From: Flavobacterium ajazii
Lineage (GTDB): Bacteria > Bacteroidota > Bacteroidia > Flavobacteriales > Flavobacteriaceae
Reading direction: 5' to 3'
DNA length: 64,000 nt
NCBI RefSeq assembly: GCF_010614725.1
Contig: NZ_JAAEHL010000004.1
Location: 248,001-312,000 of the forward strand
This document shows positions 8,065-15,717 of this stretch, one piece after another. The notes beneath the pieces are model-generated. The model saw only the letters and a list, made by a program, of their open reading frames with translations. It was not told where the DNA came from and did not search any database. The first letter of the stretch is position 1, and every line of letters begins with the position of its first letter. The position numbers and the translations under genes were made by a program.

Positions 8065-8072
8065 ATATTAAA

Positions 8073-10583
8073 TTATGACCAAGCTTTTGGCATTTTTTGA
8101 TCTCTCATCGGAACGAAAGTCACATTATCATCTTTTTCATCAGAGTTCACAAAATGACTAAAACGTTTTAATAACCTTGGATTCTCAATAGCCTGTTTCC
8201 ATTCACATTCAAATGTATTCACCAAAGTCTGCATTTCAGCTTCTAAAGTTTCACAAATCCCTAAGCTATCTTCTATAATTACTTCTTTTAAGTAATCCAA
8301 ACCACCTTCCAGTTTTTCAAGCCAGGTTGATGTTCTAATCAGTGGACCAGCCGTTCTGATATAATACATTAAAAAGCGGTCCATGTATTTAATAACAGTT
8401 TCTTTATCAATTTGCTCAGCCAGCAAAACCGCATGTTTAGGATTAGCTCCACCATTTCCACAGATGTATAAATTCCAGCCGCCTTCAACAGCAATTAAAC
8501 CAAAATCTTTTCCACGAGCCTCAGCACATTCACGGATACAAGCTGAAACACCACCTTTTAATTTATGGGGAGAACGAATTCCTTTGTATCTGTTTTCAAG
8601 TTCGATTGCAAATCCGGCACTGTCATCCATTCCGTAACGGCACCATGCATTTCCAACACAGCTTTTTACAGCTCTAAGAGATTTTCCGTAAGCATGACCG
8701 CTTTCAAAACCATTATCGATTAATACTTTCCAGATTTTAGGAAGATCATCTAAATGTGCTCCAAATAAGTCAACACGCTGTGCTCCTGTTATTTTAGTAT
8801 ATAAATCAAATTGTTTAGCCACTTCTCCAATTACTATTAGTTTTTCGGCAGTAATCTCACCACCGGCAACCCTTGGCACCACAGAATAAGTTCCGTTTCT
8901 TTGAATGTTTGCTAAAAATCTGTCGTTTGTATCCTGAGTTGTAACGTGTTTATTAGCCGTATCGTTGTAAATACTGGAGAAAATCGAAGCAATTACAGGC
9001 TTACAAACCTCACAGCCATCACCTTTTCCGTGATGATCGATTACATCATAAAAATTATTGTATTTATTAATTTTAACCAAATCAAACAACTCCTGACGGG
9101 TATAGTTAAAGTGTTCGCAGATAACATCTTTTACTTCTTTACCCATAGATTTCTGAGCTGCTTTTACCAGGTCTGAAACCATTGGCTTACATCCTCCACA
9201 ACCTGAAGTCGCTTTGGTAAGTTTTACAACATCTGAAAGACTTGAACAGGTTTCATCAAGAATAGAACAGCAGATTGCTCCTTTTGTTACATTTTCACAA
9301 GAACAGATTACAGCAGTATCCGGCAAATCCATTACACCTACAGCAGAACTTTCAGAACCGTCTCTTGAACCTAAAATCAGGTCTTCAGGATTTTTAGGCA
9401 AAGCCATTCCGTTAATGTAAATCTGAAAAAGTGAATTATAATCACTTGAATCTCCTACTAAGATTCCGCCTAATAAGGTTTTAGAATCTTTAGTAACATT
9501 AATTCTTTTATAGATTCCGGATAATTTATTTTCATAAATAATAGCGGTTACCTCATCATTTTCAATAAAAGGATCACCAAAACTCGCAACTTCAACACCA
9601 ATCAACTTCAATTGTGTCGACATATCGATGGTTTCTCTCATGGTTTTAGAACCATTTAAGATTTGCTCTGCAGCAACGTCGGCCATTTCATAACCAGGAG
9701 CTACAAGACCATAAATATTTTGATTATAAAGTGCCACCTCTCCGATAGCATAAATAGAAGGATCTGATGTTTGCATTTGATTGTTTACCACAATCCCGCC
9801 GCGTAAACCAACTTCAAGTCCCGAAACTCTGGCCAGTTCATCACGCGGTTTAATTCCGGCAGATATAACCAACATGTCAACTTTTAACAATTCATCATCA
9901 GCAAACATCATTCCCGTTATACACTCTTTCCCATCGATATATTGTGTTGCTTTATTAAGATGAATTCCAATATTTAATTCTTCAATTTTTGACTGCAACA
10001 TATCGCTCGCCCCTTTATCTAACTGTCTTGGCATCAAACGAGGTGCAAACTCAACAACATGCGGGTTCAGTCCTAAATCACGAACCGCTTTTGCTGCTTC
10101 AAGTCCCAACAAACCTCCACCTAAAACAGCAGCTTCTGTAGCTCCTTTTTGTTTTATTTTTTTAGCATACGCCATAATTGCATCAAGATCCTCAATGGTT
10201 CTATATACAAAAACACCTTCTTTTTCTACTCCGTCAATCGGAGGAACGAAGGCAGCAGATCCCGTTGCAAGAACTAAGTAATCGTACGTATGTTTTTTAT
10301 CTAAATGAGTATGTATTGTTTTTTCTTCTCTGTTAATATCAGTAATTAATTCAGAAGTATTTAAAGTAATATTATTTTCTAAGTACCATTCACTGGTAGA
10401 CAATGATAAATCATCAGCTGTTTTCCCTCCAAAGTATTCACTTAGGTGAACGCGATCATAAGCACGTCTTGGCTCTTCACCAAATACGGTAATCTGATAC
10501 TTTTCCTGTCCTGATTTTGCGATAAACTTTTCGCAAAATTTGTACCCAACCATGCCGTTTCCAACTACTATTACTCTAATCAT
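8073..10583 (-). CDS. nirB: assimilatory nitrite reductase [NAD(P)H] large subunit NirB
   Basis: An 836-residue flavo-siroheme enzyme reducing nitrite to ammonium. In order it has an FAD/NAD-binding pyridine nucleotide-disulfide oxidoreductase domain (about 1-390), BFD-like [2Fe-2S] segments (C427 and C429 in CSCENVTKG, then SGCGGCKP, then a second CEVCKP block), and nitrite/sulfite reductase ferredoxin-like and siroheme domains (about 555-770). The [4Fe-4S]/siroheme cysteines are C642 and C648 (CVGNAWC) and C682 and C686 (CIREC), and ICGNGG follows. Length is normal. It is the first gene of the nitrate block. The promoter has a perfect -7 element overlapped by TACGTA. Confidence 0.95.
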   Translation of the reverse strand: MIRVIVVGNGMVGYKFCEKFIAKSGQEKYQITVFGEEPRRAYDRVHLSEYFGGKTADDLSLSTSEWYLENNITLNTSELITDINREEKTIHTHLDKKHTYDYLVLATGSAAFVPPIDGVEKEGVFVYRTIEDLDAIMAYAKKIKQKGATEAAVLGGGLLGLEAAKAVRDLGLNPHVVEFAPRLMPRQLDKGASDMLQSKIEELNIGIHLNKATQYIDGKECITGMMFADDELLKVDMLVISAGIKPRDELARVSGLEVGLRGGIVVNNQMQTSDPSIYAIGEVALYNQNIYGLVAPGYEMADVAAEQILNGSKTMRETIDMSTQLKLIGVEVASFGDPFIENDEVTAIIYENKLSGIYKRINVTKDSKTLLGGILVGDSSDYNSLFQIYINGMALPKNPEDLILGSRDGSESSAVGVMDLPDTAVICSCENVTKGAICCSILDETCSSLSDVVKLTKATSGCGGCKPMVSDLVKAAQKSMGKEVKDVICEHFNYTRQELFDLVKINKYNNFYDVIDHHGKGDGCEVCKPVIASIFSSIYNDTANKHVTTQDTNDRFLANIQRNGTYSVVPRVAGGEITAEKLIVIGEVAKQFDLYTKITGAQRVDLFGAHLDDLPKIWKVLIDNGFESGHAYGKSLRAVKSCVGNAWCRYGMDDSAGFAIELENRYKGIRSPHKLKGGVSACIRECAEARGKDFGLIAVEGGWNLYICGNGGANPKHAVLLAEQIDKETVIKYMDRFLMYYIRTAGPLIRTSTWLEKLEGGLDYLKEVIIEDSLGICETLEAEMQTLVNTFECEWKQAIENPRLLKRFSHFVNSDEKDDNVTFVPMRDQKMPKAWS

Positions 10584-10609
10584 GATTTCTTTAATTAAGT
10601 ATTACTACG

Positions 10610-10617
10610 CAAATATA
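10610..10617 (-). promoter_or_regulatory. -7 element TATATTTG of nirB
   Basis: A perfect TAnnTTTG on the minus strand, about 27 bases from the nirB ATG. A TACGTA palindrome (10616-10621) overlaps its upstream edge. Confidence 0.65.
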
Positions 10618-10686
10618 CGTATTAATACTTATTAAAAATACTTATTACGTATTTTTTTCATTAATTAGAATTTTTCTAAATACGTA
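10616..10686. promoter_or_regulatory. three TACGTA palindromes upstream of nirB
   Basis: TACGTA occurs at 10616-10621, 10646-10651 and 10681-10686 (30- and 35-base spacing). Between the first two, the 11-base word AATACTTATTA is directly repeated (10624-10634 and 10638-10648). The cluster is a candidate binding region for a nitrate-responsive regulator. Confidence 0.5.
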
Positions 10687-10766
10687 TTTTATCGTATTCC
10701 CAGTAAGTACAGGTAATTTCAGCTTTAGCCATTTTTCAGAGACTCAGTTTTCTGCACTATTTTTCT

Positions 10767-10774
10767 TAAATTTG
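10767..10774 (+). promoter_or_regulatory. -7 element TAAATTTG for the META-domain lipoprotein
   Basis: A perfect TAnnTTTG match about 77 bases upstream of the ATG at 10851, divergent from nirB. Confidence 0.5.
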
Positions 10775-10850
10775 AGTAACAAATCATTACTTATTTATCC
10801 GGTTTTTACATTTAACGACGCTTCAAACTTTAAATTTTAAAAAAACTCAC

Positions 10851-11639
10851 ATGAAAAAGTACCTCATTTTAATCCTCATAATCTCTTTTGCATATAATTG
10901 TAAAACCATCAGATCTAAAAACTTCAACACAAAAGAGATAAACAACACCACTTCCGAAAACACATCCGATGAAGATATTACTATTTATTTTAAAGCCACA
11001 GGAAATGAACCATTCTGGGAATTAAAAATCAGTCCCGAACAAATTATCTTTACATCACTGACAAAAGGAAAAGAACCCCTTGTATTCTCATCCGTCAAAC
11101 CCACAAGGGCAATGGACGCTAATATCAAAACATACAAAGTAAAGAACACAACAGCTAGTCTGACGATTTCTATTCAACAATTAGACTGTCAGGATTCTAT
11201 GTCCGGAATCATTTCACCTTATAAAGTTTCTGTTGAAATTAAAAACAATTCCGATGGCTCTTTAAAAAAAGTAGAAGGCTGCGGAAAGTACATTACTGAT
11301 TACCGTCTACATGATATTTGGGTTTTAGAAGAATTAAACGGATACAAAGTTTTTACAACCGATTTTCAAAAAGAATTACCCCGAATTGAGATTCATACTA
11401 CCGAAAACAAGTTCATGGGATTTGGAGGCTGCAATTCAATTAACGGGAGTTTATTTTTTGAAAACGATCTGCTACGGTTCAATAACATCATTTCAACTCT
11501 AATGGCATGCCCTGAAAACAATAAGGAGAATAAGTTTGTAAAAGCACTTCAAAGCACCACTACTTACTCCATAAAAAATAACCGACTTACACTGTCCAAT
11601 CCTTCAGAAAAACTTTTGGTTTTTAAGAAAGTAGATTAA
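10851..11639 (+). CDS. META-domain lipoprotein (COG3650 + META/HslJ)
   Basis: A 262-residue envelope protein with a lipoprotein-type signal peptide (cysteine at residue 17, SFAYNC). Two domains follow: a COG3650-like domain around residues 45-150 (ATGNEPFWELKI is characteristic, with paired cysteines CQDSMSG and GCGKYI), then a C-terminal META domain (about 155-260) of the HslJ type with WVLEELNG, FGGCNSINGS and STLMACPE. HslJ-type proteins are linked to heat or antibiotic tolerance; the function here is unknown. It stands alone, divergent from nirB, and shares a bidirectional terminator with the downstream convergent aminotransferase gene. Confidence 0.8.
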   Translation: MKKYLILILIISFAYNCKTIRSKNFNTKEINNTTSENTSDEDITIYFKATGNEPFWELKISPEQIIFTSLTKGKEPLVFSSVKPTRAMDANIKTYKVKNTTASLTISIQQLDCQDSMSGIISPYKVSVEIKNNSDGSLKKVEGCGKYITDYRLHDIWVLEELNGYKVFTTDFQKELPRIEIHTTENKFMGFGGCNSINGSLFFENDLLRFNNIISTLMACPENNKENKFVKALQSTTTYSIKNNRLTLSNPSEKLLVFKKVD

Positions 11640-11644
11640 AAAAT

Positions 11645-11678
11645 AAAACCCAAATCATCTAAAGCTGATTTGGGTTTT
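11645..11678. terminator. bidirectional intrinsic terminator
   Basis: AAAACCCAAATCA (11645-11657) pairs with TGATTTGGGTTTT (11666-11678), with T runs on both strands. It lies between convergent genes ending at 11639 and 11700. Confidence 0.8.
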
Positions 11679-11699
11679 TGCCTATTTTTAAAGTTAAAA

Positions 11700-12833
11700 T
11701 TATTTAGCCAGAAATTCTAAAACCGAATCGGTAATAAATTTAATTTGTTCATCATCAAGCTCTGTATGCATTGGCAATGCGATTACTTCTTTTACCAACT
11801 GGTTCGTTATCGGAAACTGTTCTTCTTTATAACGTGAATCCGCATAAGCTTTCTGAGAATGCAACGGAATCGGATAATAAATCGCACATGGAATTCCTTT
11901 ACCCAGTAAATACTGCATCAATGCATTTCGGTCAGCATTTAAAATTCTTAACACATATTGATGAAAAACGTGGTCATTTTCGTTTACATCAAATTCCGGC
12001 GTAATGATCTTTTCATTTCCAGCAAAAGCAGCATTATATTTGGTTGCCGCTAAACGACGCGCCGCATTGTATTCATTCAAAAGAGGCAATTTTGCATTTA
12101 GAACCCCCGCCTGAATACTATCCAAACGCGAATTCACCCCCACAACATCATGATGATAACGCTCATACATTCCGTGATTTACAATTCCACGGATGATATG
12201 TGCTAATTTATCATCGTTTGTAAAAATTGCACCTCCGTCTCCATAACAGCCTAAGTTTTTAGACGGAAAAAATGATGTTGCCGCAACGTGACCAATTACT
12301 CCAACTTTACTTTTTGTTCCCGATTTCGAAATATAATCAGCACCAATAGCCTGTGCGTTATCTTCAATTACGTATAAATTATGTTCTGCCGCAATTTCCA
12401 TAATTGCATCCATATTGGCAGCACGTCCAAATAAATGCACCGGAACAATTGCTTTGGTTTTTGGCGTAATGGCTTTTTTTACAGCATCAATATCAATATT
12501 CATATTATGCAAATCAACATCTACCAAAACCGGTGTCAGCTGCAATAAAGCAATAACTTCTACAGTAGCAGCAAAAGTAAAATCAGCCGTAATAACCTCA
12601 TCTCCGGGCTTTAAATCAAGTCCCATCATAGCAATCTGCAAAGCATCGGTTCCATTTGCACAAGGGATTACATGCTTTACACCCAAATAATCTTCAAGAT
12701 TTTTCTGAAACTGATGAACCAGCGGGCCGTTTATATAAGTATTTGTATCTAAAACTTCCTGAATAGAAGCATCAACAGTAGACTTTATTTTTTCGTATTG
12801 ACTCTTTAAGTCAACCATTTGAATTTTTTTCAT
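11700..12833 (-). CDS. DegT/DnrJ/EryC1/StrS-family sugar aminotransferase
   Basis: A 377-residue PLP-dependent enzyme of the DegT/DnrJ/EryC1/StrS family, which transaminates nucleotide-linked keto-sugars for surface polysaccharide. Features are the N-terminal MVDLKSQYEKIK, the cofactor loop ANGTDALQIAM, the EDNAQAIGA segment and the probable Schiff-base lysine in FPSKNLGCYGDGG. Length is usual for the family. It is divergent from waaA, so both may serve LPS synthesis. The precise sugar (for example a 3-amino or 4-amino sugar) cannot be told from sequence alone. The gene stands alone with its own promoter and terminator. Confidence 0.85.
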   Translation of the reverse strand: MKKIQMVDLKSQYEKIKSTVDASIQEVLDTNTYINGPLVHQFQKNLEDYLGVKHVIPCANGTDALQIAMMGLDLKPGDEVITADFTFAATVEVIALLQLTPVLVDVDLHNMNIDIDAVKKAITPKTKAIVPVHLFGRAANMDAIMEIAAEHNLYVIEDNAQAIGADYISKSGTKSKVGVIGHVAATSFFPSKNLGCYGDGGAIFTNDDKLAHIIRGIVNHGMYERYHHDVVGVNSRLDSIQAGVLNAKLPLLNEYNAARRLAATKYNAAFAGNEKIITPEFDVNENDHVFHQYVLRILNADRNALMQYLLGKGIPCAIYYPIPLHSQKAYADSRYKEEQFPITNQLVKEVIALPMHTELDDEQIKFITDSVLEFLAK

Positions 12834-12893
12834 TTATCTTTCTTATTTAAATCTGAAGATTTGCCTTTACAGGAAAATCTTTAAAACGAGAAG

Positions 12894-12901
12894 CAAAAAT
12901 A
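12894..12901 (-). promoter_or_regulatory. -7 element TATTTTTG of the aminotransferase gene
   Basis: A perfect TAnnTTTG match on the minus strand, with a leader of about 55 bases before the start at 12833. Confidence 0.5.
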
Positions 12902-12968
12902 GTTATTTAATACCTTCAAACAATGAAAATAATCGAAAGAAACGTAATTTAGCCCCAAAAATAAACAG

Positions 12969-14201
12969 ATGCTTTTTCTATACAATTTACTCGTTATAAT
13001 TGCTGGTTTTTTCCTCAAAATAGCCGCACTTTTTAGTCAAAAGATGAAACTTTTTGTAAACGGACGAAAAAATGTTTTTGACATTTTGAAAGAAAAAATA
13101 AAACCCGAAGACAAAACAATCTGGTTCCACTCGGCTTCACTTGGCGAATACGAACAAGGTTTGCCGGTAATTGAAAAAATCAAAGAAAAATATCCGGCTC
13201 ATAAAATCATTGTCACTTTCTTCTCTCCTTCAGGCTATGAAGTACGTAAAAACAATAACATCGCCGATGTTACTATTTACCTTCCTCTTGACACCAAAAA
13301 AAATGCTAAACAATTTTTAAAATTAGCTCATCCCGAATTGGTCTTTTTTATCAAATACGAATTTTGGCTTAATTATTTAGAAGAGTTAAAAAAGCAAAAA
13401 ACACCTGTTTATTTAATTTCAGGGATTTTTAGGGACAATCAGATGTTTTTTAAATGGTACGGGGGATTTTACAGAAAAGCATTAAAAACTTTCACTTATT
13501 TTTTTGTTCAGAATGAAGATTCTAAACAAAAAATCGAGTCTATAGGATTTCACAATGTAATTGTTTCCGGCGACACTCGTTTTGATCGTGTAAATACTAT
13601 TTTAGAAAGAGACAATTCACTCGAATTTATTGAAACTTTCAAAAACAATCAACCGCTGATAGTCATTGGAAGTTCCTGGCCAAAAGATGAAGTTTTATTA
13701 ACAGAATACATCAACCAGGCTAATCCTTCCGTAAAATTTATTATTGCCCCACACAATATAAAGCCAGAGCAAATTGAAAGCCTGAAAAATGCTATTACAA
13801 AAAAAACGGTTTTATTTTCTGAAAAAGAAAACAAAGCTTTAGCAGATTATACCGTTTTTATTATTGACACAGTTGGATTGCTTACCAAAATTTACAGCTA
13901 CGGAACTATTGCGTACGTGGGAGGCGGATTTGGAAATCCAGGCATTCATAATATTTTGGAGCCTGCTACTTTTGGAATTCCAATTGTAATTGGCCCTAAT
14001 TATTCAAAATTCGCTGAAGCCATTGAATTAGTAAAACTTAAAGGATGCATTGTTATTTCTAACAGCGAGAAACTAAAACAATCCTTTGATCACTTACTTT
14101 CAGACGAAAGTTTCCTCAAAGAAAAAGGAGAAATTTGCAGGTTATATATCCAAAACAACAAAGGAGCAACCAATACAATCATAAAATCCATTTCACAGTA
14201 A
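12969..14201 (+). CDS. waaA: 3-deoxy-D-manno-octulosonic acid (Kdo) transferase WaaA
   Basis: This 410-residue membrane-anchored glycosyltransferase adds Kdo to lipid A precursor at the inner membrane. An N-terminal hydrophobic anchor (about 1-22) is followed by the Kdo-transferase N domain with WFHSASLGEYEQGLPV, where the glutamate is the probable catalytic base, and a GT-B C-terminal domain with SGDTRFDRV, SSWPKDE, APHNIKPE, VGGGFGNPGIHNILEPATFGIP. Size is close to the family norm. It lies divergently from the sugar aminotransferase gene. No clear terminator follows. Confidence 0.93.
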   Translation: MLFLYNLLVIIAGFFLKIAALFSQKMKLFVNGRKNVFDILKEKIKPEDKTIWFHSASLGEYEQGLPVIEKIKEKYPAHKIIVTFFSPSGYEVRKNNNIADVTIYLPLDTKKNAKQFLKLAHPELVFFIKYEFWLNYLEELKKQKTPVYLISGIFRDNQMFFKWYGGFYRKALKTFTYFFVQNEDSKQKIESIGFHNVIVSGDTRFDRVNTILERDNSLEFIETFKNNQPLIVIGSSWPKDEVLLTEYINQANPSVKFIIAPHNIKPEQIESLKNAITKKTVLFSEKENKALADYTVFIIDTVGLLTKIYSYGTIAYVGGGFGNPGIHNILEPATFGIPIVIGPNYSKFAEAIELVKLKGCIVISNSEKLKQSFDHLLSDESFLKEKGEICRLYIQNNKGATNTIIKSISQ

Positions 14202-14552
14202 TCTCAAAACTGACGTTTTTTAGGGATTTACAACTTCATTTTTCTAAAAAACAATAAAAAAGCAAGCGAAAAAGATTTTTCCTGATACAAAATAATCAAT
14301 CAAAAAACAAAACAAACCACAAACAAACCAATCAAAACAGTTAAATGCTTTTTGAATATTCAACAAAACTCAAAATTTGCAAAAAATACAATAATACGTT
14401 TCTTTTCAGCTGTTTTGGCACATTAATTGATAAATAGAAACATCGAGTGACGAAGGAAAATATTTTAAAAAAAAAATAAAAAAATATTTTACATATTAAA
14501 AAATTTATATCTTTGCCTCGAATTAATAATTAACCTTTTATAATAAAGTAAG
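14202..14552. other. 351-base intergenic region without a gene
   Basis: Very AT-rich, with short A and T runs (AAAATATTTT appears twice around 14460-14490) and stop codons in all frames. The only functional signal I can support is the promoter element at 14508-14515. Confidence 0.6.
14508..14515 (+). promoter_or_regulatory. -7 element TATCTTTG of the repeat lipoprotein gene
   Basis: A perfect TAnnTTTG match, with a leader of about 30 bases to the ATG at 14553. Confidence 0.6.
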
Positions 14553-14780
14553 ATGAAAAAAGTATTTTTAAGTTTAGCTGTTGTTGCTGTTTTAACTGTT
14601 GTATCTTGTAAAAAAGCTGACGCTGCAGCTACTGAAGGAGCTGTAGATTCTACTGCTGCCGTTGTTGATTCTGCTGCTGCAACTGTTGATTCTGCTGCTG
14701 CAACTGTTGATTCTGCTGCTGCAACTGTAGATACTGCTGCTGCAAAAGTTGAAGAAGCTGCTAAAGAAGTAAAAAAATAA
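14553..14780 (+). CDS. small alanine-rich repeat lipoprotein
   Basis: A 75-residue predicted lipoprotein. The signal peptide ends in a lipobox (VVSC, cysteine at residue 19), followed by KKADAAA. The mature part is a run of heptads of the form VDSAAAT, three of them identical, ending in a basic tail KVEEAAKEVKK. It is likely to be a helical, possibly coiled-coil, envelope protein, comparable in outline to small Lpp-like or alanine-rich lipoproteins, but I cannot assign a function. The gene has a strong promoter element and an excellent terminator, suggesting high expression. The longer frame on the opposite strand is a mirror of this low-complexity sequence. Confidence 0.8.
   Translation: MKKVFLSLAVVAVLTVVSCKKADAAATEGAVDSTAAVVDSAAATVDSAAATVDSAAATVDTAAAKVEEAAKEVKK
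14643..14747 (+). repeat. 21-bp coding tandem repeat, five units
   Basis: Five units of 21 bases, with units at 14664, 14685 and 14706 identical and flanking units at 14643 and 14727 degenerate. The period of seven codons keeps the frame, so copy-number change would lengthen or shorten the protein by heptads. Confidence 0.8.
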
Positions 14781-14804
14781 TTAGAACCCGGTTCTAAAAA
14801 TTTT

Positions 14805-14832
14805 AAAACCATCTATAGAGATGGTTTTTTTT
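14805..14832 (+). terminator. intrinsic terminator of the repeat lipoprotein gene
   Basis: AAAACCATCT (14805-14814) pairs with AGATGGTTTT (14819-14828) around an ATAG loop and continues into eight T. Confidence 0.85.
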
Positions 14833-14847
14833 ATTCTTAAAACACAC

Positions 14848-14881
14848 AAAAAAAGCGTCTGCTATTGCAAACGCTTTTTTT
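14848..14881 (-). terminator. intrinsic terminator of the YegP-like gene
   Basis: An A run with GCGT (14848-14858) pairs with ACGCTTTTTT (14871-14880). The minus-strand product ends in T. It overlaps the stop codon of the gene ending at 14880 and may work in both directions. Confidence 0.7.
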
Positions 14882-15254
14882 ATTCCATTTCACCCTCAAC
14901 CACCACCTCATCTTCAAAAATTAGTTCATTTGAAGAAAAATCCAAAATCTCCGATTTAGAAGAATAAGTCACAATTTCTTTTATCCCTTTTTGCAGAAGC
15001 AATTCCGTACTATATTTACGACTTGTTGCAAAATGCACATCACCCAACATCAATTTAAAAAAATATTTCCCTCCAGAGCCTTTAAATTTCAAAAACTTAG
15101 CAAGTTCAATATTCGCCTTAAATTTCTCAATATCCTCTTCACATTCAAACCTCAACTCATAACTTAAACTGGTAAAAATAACTTTTCCCTTTCGAGAAGT
15201 AAAAGTAAACTTGTATTCATCATTAAATCGCCTGCTAATTACAAAAGCCCCCAT
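14880..15254 (-). CDS. DUF1508/YegP-like protein
   Basis: A 124-residue cytoplasmic protein with two YegP-like (DUF1508) units. The first is residues 1-50 (MGAFVISRRFNDEYKFTFTS, KGKVIFTS), the second about residues 55-95 (KGSGGKYFFKLMLGD, ATSRKYST). Each unit resembles the short beta-rich repeat of E. coli YegP, whose role is not settled. An acidic C-terminal tail (about 105-124, rich in E and D) is extra. It is a single gene next to the tRNA pair, with a terminator overlapping its stop codon. Confidence 0.65.
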   Translation of the reverse strand: MGAFVISRRFNDEYKFTFTSRKGKVIFTSLSYELRFECEEDIEKFKANIELAKFLKFKGSGGKYFFKLMLGDVHFATSRKYSTELLLQKGIKEIVTYSSKSEILDFSSNELIFEDEVVVEGEME

Positions 15255-15351
15255 TTATAAATTTTAGATTGTTGATTATCGATTGTTGATTACCCAAATA
15301 AATTTACCACATAAATCTACTCACCACAAACCTATAACTTATTTCATAAAA

Positions 15352-15380
15352 AAAAGCCTCTTCAAAAAGAAGAGGCTTTT
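15352..15380 (-). terminator. intrinsic terminator of the tRNA operon
   Basis: AAAAGCCTCTTC (15352-15363) pairs perfectly with GAAGAGGCTTTT (15369-15380). The minus-strand transcript ends in T. It starts two bases after the tRNA-Leu 3' end. Confidence 0.9.
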
Positions 15381-15381
15381 G

Positions 15382-15467
15382 TACTCAGAGCGGGACTTGA
15401 ACCCGCACGAACATTGCTGTTCACTGGATTTTAAGTCCAGCGTGTCTACCAATTTCACCATCCGAGC
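15382..15467 (-). tRNA. tRNA-Leu (anticodon TAA)
   Basis: An 86-base cloverleaf on the minus strand. Acceptor GCTCGGA pairs with TCTGAGT, the anticodon loop CTTAAAA (plus 15429-15435) gives anticodon TAA, a long class II variable arm follows, and the T loop is TTCAAGT. CCA is not encoded. Confidence 0.95.
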
Positions 15468-15479
15468 ATTGTATGGTCT

Positions 15480-15555
15480 TGGAGCGAAAAACGGGGCTCG
15501 AACCCGCGACCTCGACCTTGGCAAGGTCGCGCTCTACCAACTGAGCTATTTTCGC
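15480..15555 (-). tRNA. tRNA-Gly (anticodon GCC)
   Basis: A 76-base cloverleaf on the minus strand. Acceptor GCGAAAA pairs with TTTTCGC, anticodon loop TTGCCAA (plus 15518-15524) gives GCC, and the T loop is TTCGAGC. The terminal CCA is encoded (15480-15482). It precedes tRNA-Leu in the same transcript. Confidence 0.95.
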
Positions 15556-15609
15556 ATTTCAAATTCTATTTAAGAACCGCAACACCTTATTTGTTTCATA
15601 TTGCGAGTG

Positions 15610-15639
15610 CAAATTTAGGACATTTATTCAATTAAACAA
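15610..15639 (-). promoter_or_regulatory. promoter of the tRNA-Gly/tRNA-Leu operon
   Basis: On the minus strand TTG (15637-15639) stands 19 bases before TAAATTTG (15610-15617), matching the Bacteroidota -33/-7 promoter layout. Confidence 0.7.
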
Positions 15640-15717
15640 GAGTTTTTTCAAAAAAAAATCCACTTATTTCATAACGCTCTGATAACCTAAAGTTTAAATT
15701 TGAAAATTTTAAAGATT

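Noticed and set aside
10285..10290. TACGTA inside nirB, and further copies in waaA, mutS, the DUF6089 gene, ompH and DUF4270 gene
   Set aside because: They lie within coding sequence at a density compatible with chance and are not counted as operators.
14489..14812. 107-codon open frame opposite the alanine-rich lipoprotein
   Set aside because: It is the reverse complement of a low-complexity repeat, and the plus-strand gene has a promoter, lipobox and terminator.
15283..15573. Open frames across the tRNA region on both strands
   Set aside because: They run over tRNA-Leu, tRNA-Gly and the tRNA terminator, and the peptides mirror the tRNA sequences.
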